Positions 60,898 to 60,981 of a stretch of 60,981 bases of DNA are shown here, piece by piece (positions within the stretch are counted from its first letter, which is position 1; each line of letters begins with the position of its first letter). A model generated the notes under the pieces. It saw nothing but the letters and a program-made list of their open reading frames with translations. It was not told the origin of the DNA and searched no databases. Source of the stretch: Bacilli bacterium (GTDB lineage Bacteria > Bacillota_I > Bacilli_A > RFN20 > CAG-826); assembly GCA_017429285.1 (NCBI GenBank), contig JAFRPF010000040.1, forward strand, positions 1 through 60,981. Direction: 5' to 3'. Position numbers and translations under genes: made by a program.

Positions 60898-60981
60898 TTA
60901 TCCTTTTATTACTTGTAATAACTTTTTTAACGCAAATTCCATACTTTGGTCTTGGATCTCTTTTCTAGAGCCTTCAAAGCG
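60898..60981 (-). CDS. cinA: C-terminal end of CinA (partial, runs off the window)
   Basis: 27 codons plus TAA are in frame to the window edge. The residues (RFEGSRKEIQDQS, then MEFALKKLLQ) resemble the end of CinA, the competence/damage-inducible nicotinamide-nucleotide amidase, where GxRxxIRxxxxxxAL is usual. cinA directly upstream of recA is the usual order in Firmicutes, which supports the call. A short AT-rich gap precedes recA; no terminator is seen there. Confidence 0.65.
   Translation of the reverse strand, partial: RFEGSRKEIQDQSMEFALKKLLQVIKG

Overview
The window looks like about 61 kb of chromosome from an AT-rich, Gram-positive, probably anaerobic Firmicute, most likely an uncultured gut lineage of Bacilli close to Erysipelotrichia, RF39 or Mollicutes. 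The evidence is the set of housekeeping genes: RNase Y, RpoE (delta), a YmcA/YlbF protein, long-form HPF, the cinA-recA order, the rny-ymdB-miaB-ymcA order, a SAM-I type riboswitch on metK, desulfoferrodoxin, PduL-type phosphotransacetylase and formate-THF ligase. There is no sign of an outer membrane. UGA is used as a stop (46008), so the code is standard. The lineage is an inference; no rRNA is present.

Positions 1-12354 are a surface polysaccharide locus, nearly all on the minus strand. It holds a Wzy/ligase-like membrane protein, a Wzz-like chain-length protein, an initiating phosphoglycosyl transferase, glycosyltransferases, an EpsG-like polymerase, a Wzx flippase, RfbA and RfbC, and an acyltransferase. 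One glycosyltransferase (7925-9013) points the other way. The acyltransferase is cut at its 3' end by the terminus of an insertion sequence (1-129) that carries three transposase-type repeats at an exact 31-bp period.

Positions 12408-22222 hold desulfoferrodoxin, a family-6-like uracil/hypoxanthine DNA glycosylase, two tandem membrane-anchored secreted nucleases, peptidase C, and an operon of a Cof-type HAD phosphatase with two unrecognised genes. Positions 22241-33161 hold hpf, metK with its riboswitch, pduL with a TSCPD protein, mgtE-gtrA, tRNA-Leu, an M3 peptidase, a LemA-like protein, a HAD phosphatase, an S1 protein and pgi. A five-tRNA array (33231-33675) is followed by a lipid/choline-kinase cluster, an Nfu-like protein, tRNA-Gln(CUG) and mgtC.

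Positions 37671-54996 on the minus strand carry argS-rpoE-nrnA-cysQ, ychF-ispF, two fused ATPase-permease ABC transporters, miaA-fhs and rny-ymdB-miaB-ymcA. RNase Y has a leader of about 170 nt with several hairpins, one of them at the predicted 5' end. Positions 55033-59811 hold a large repetitive surface protein, a smaller secreted partner and a divergent XRE-type membrane regulator. The window ends with recA and the last 27 codons of cinA.

Two expression habits recur. Several genes have a good promoter whose -10 box lies only 6-9 nt before the ATG with no Shine-Dalgarno, which suggests leaderless mRNAs. In two places the terminator of one gene contains the ribosome binding site of the next. 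No CRISPR array, prophage, rRNA or complete mobile element was seen. The least explained parts are the 55033-59811 surface module, the two nucleases, and the 20014-21312 gene pair.
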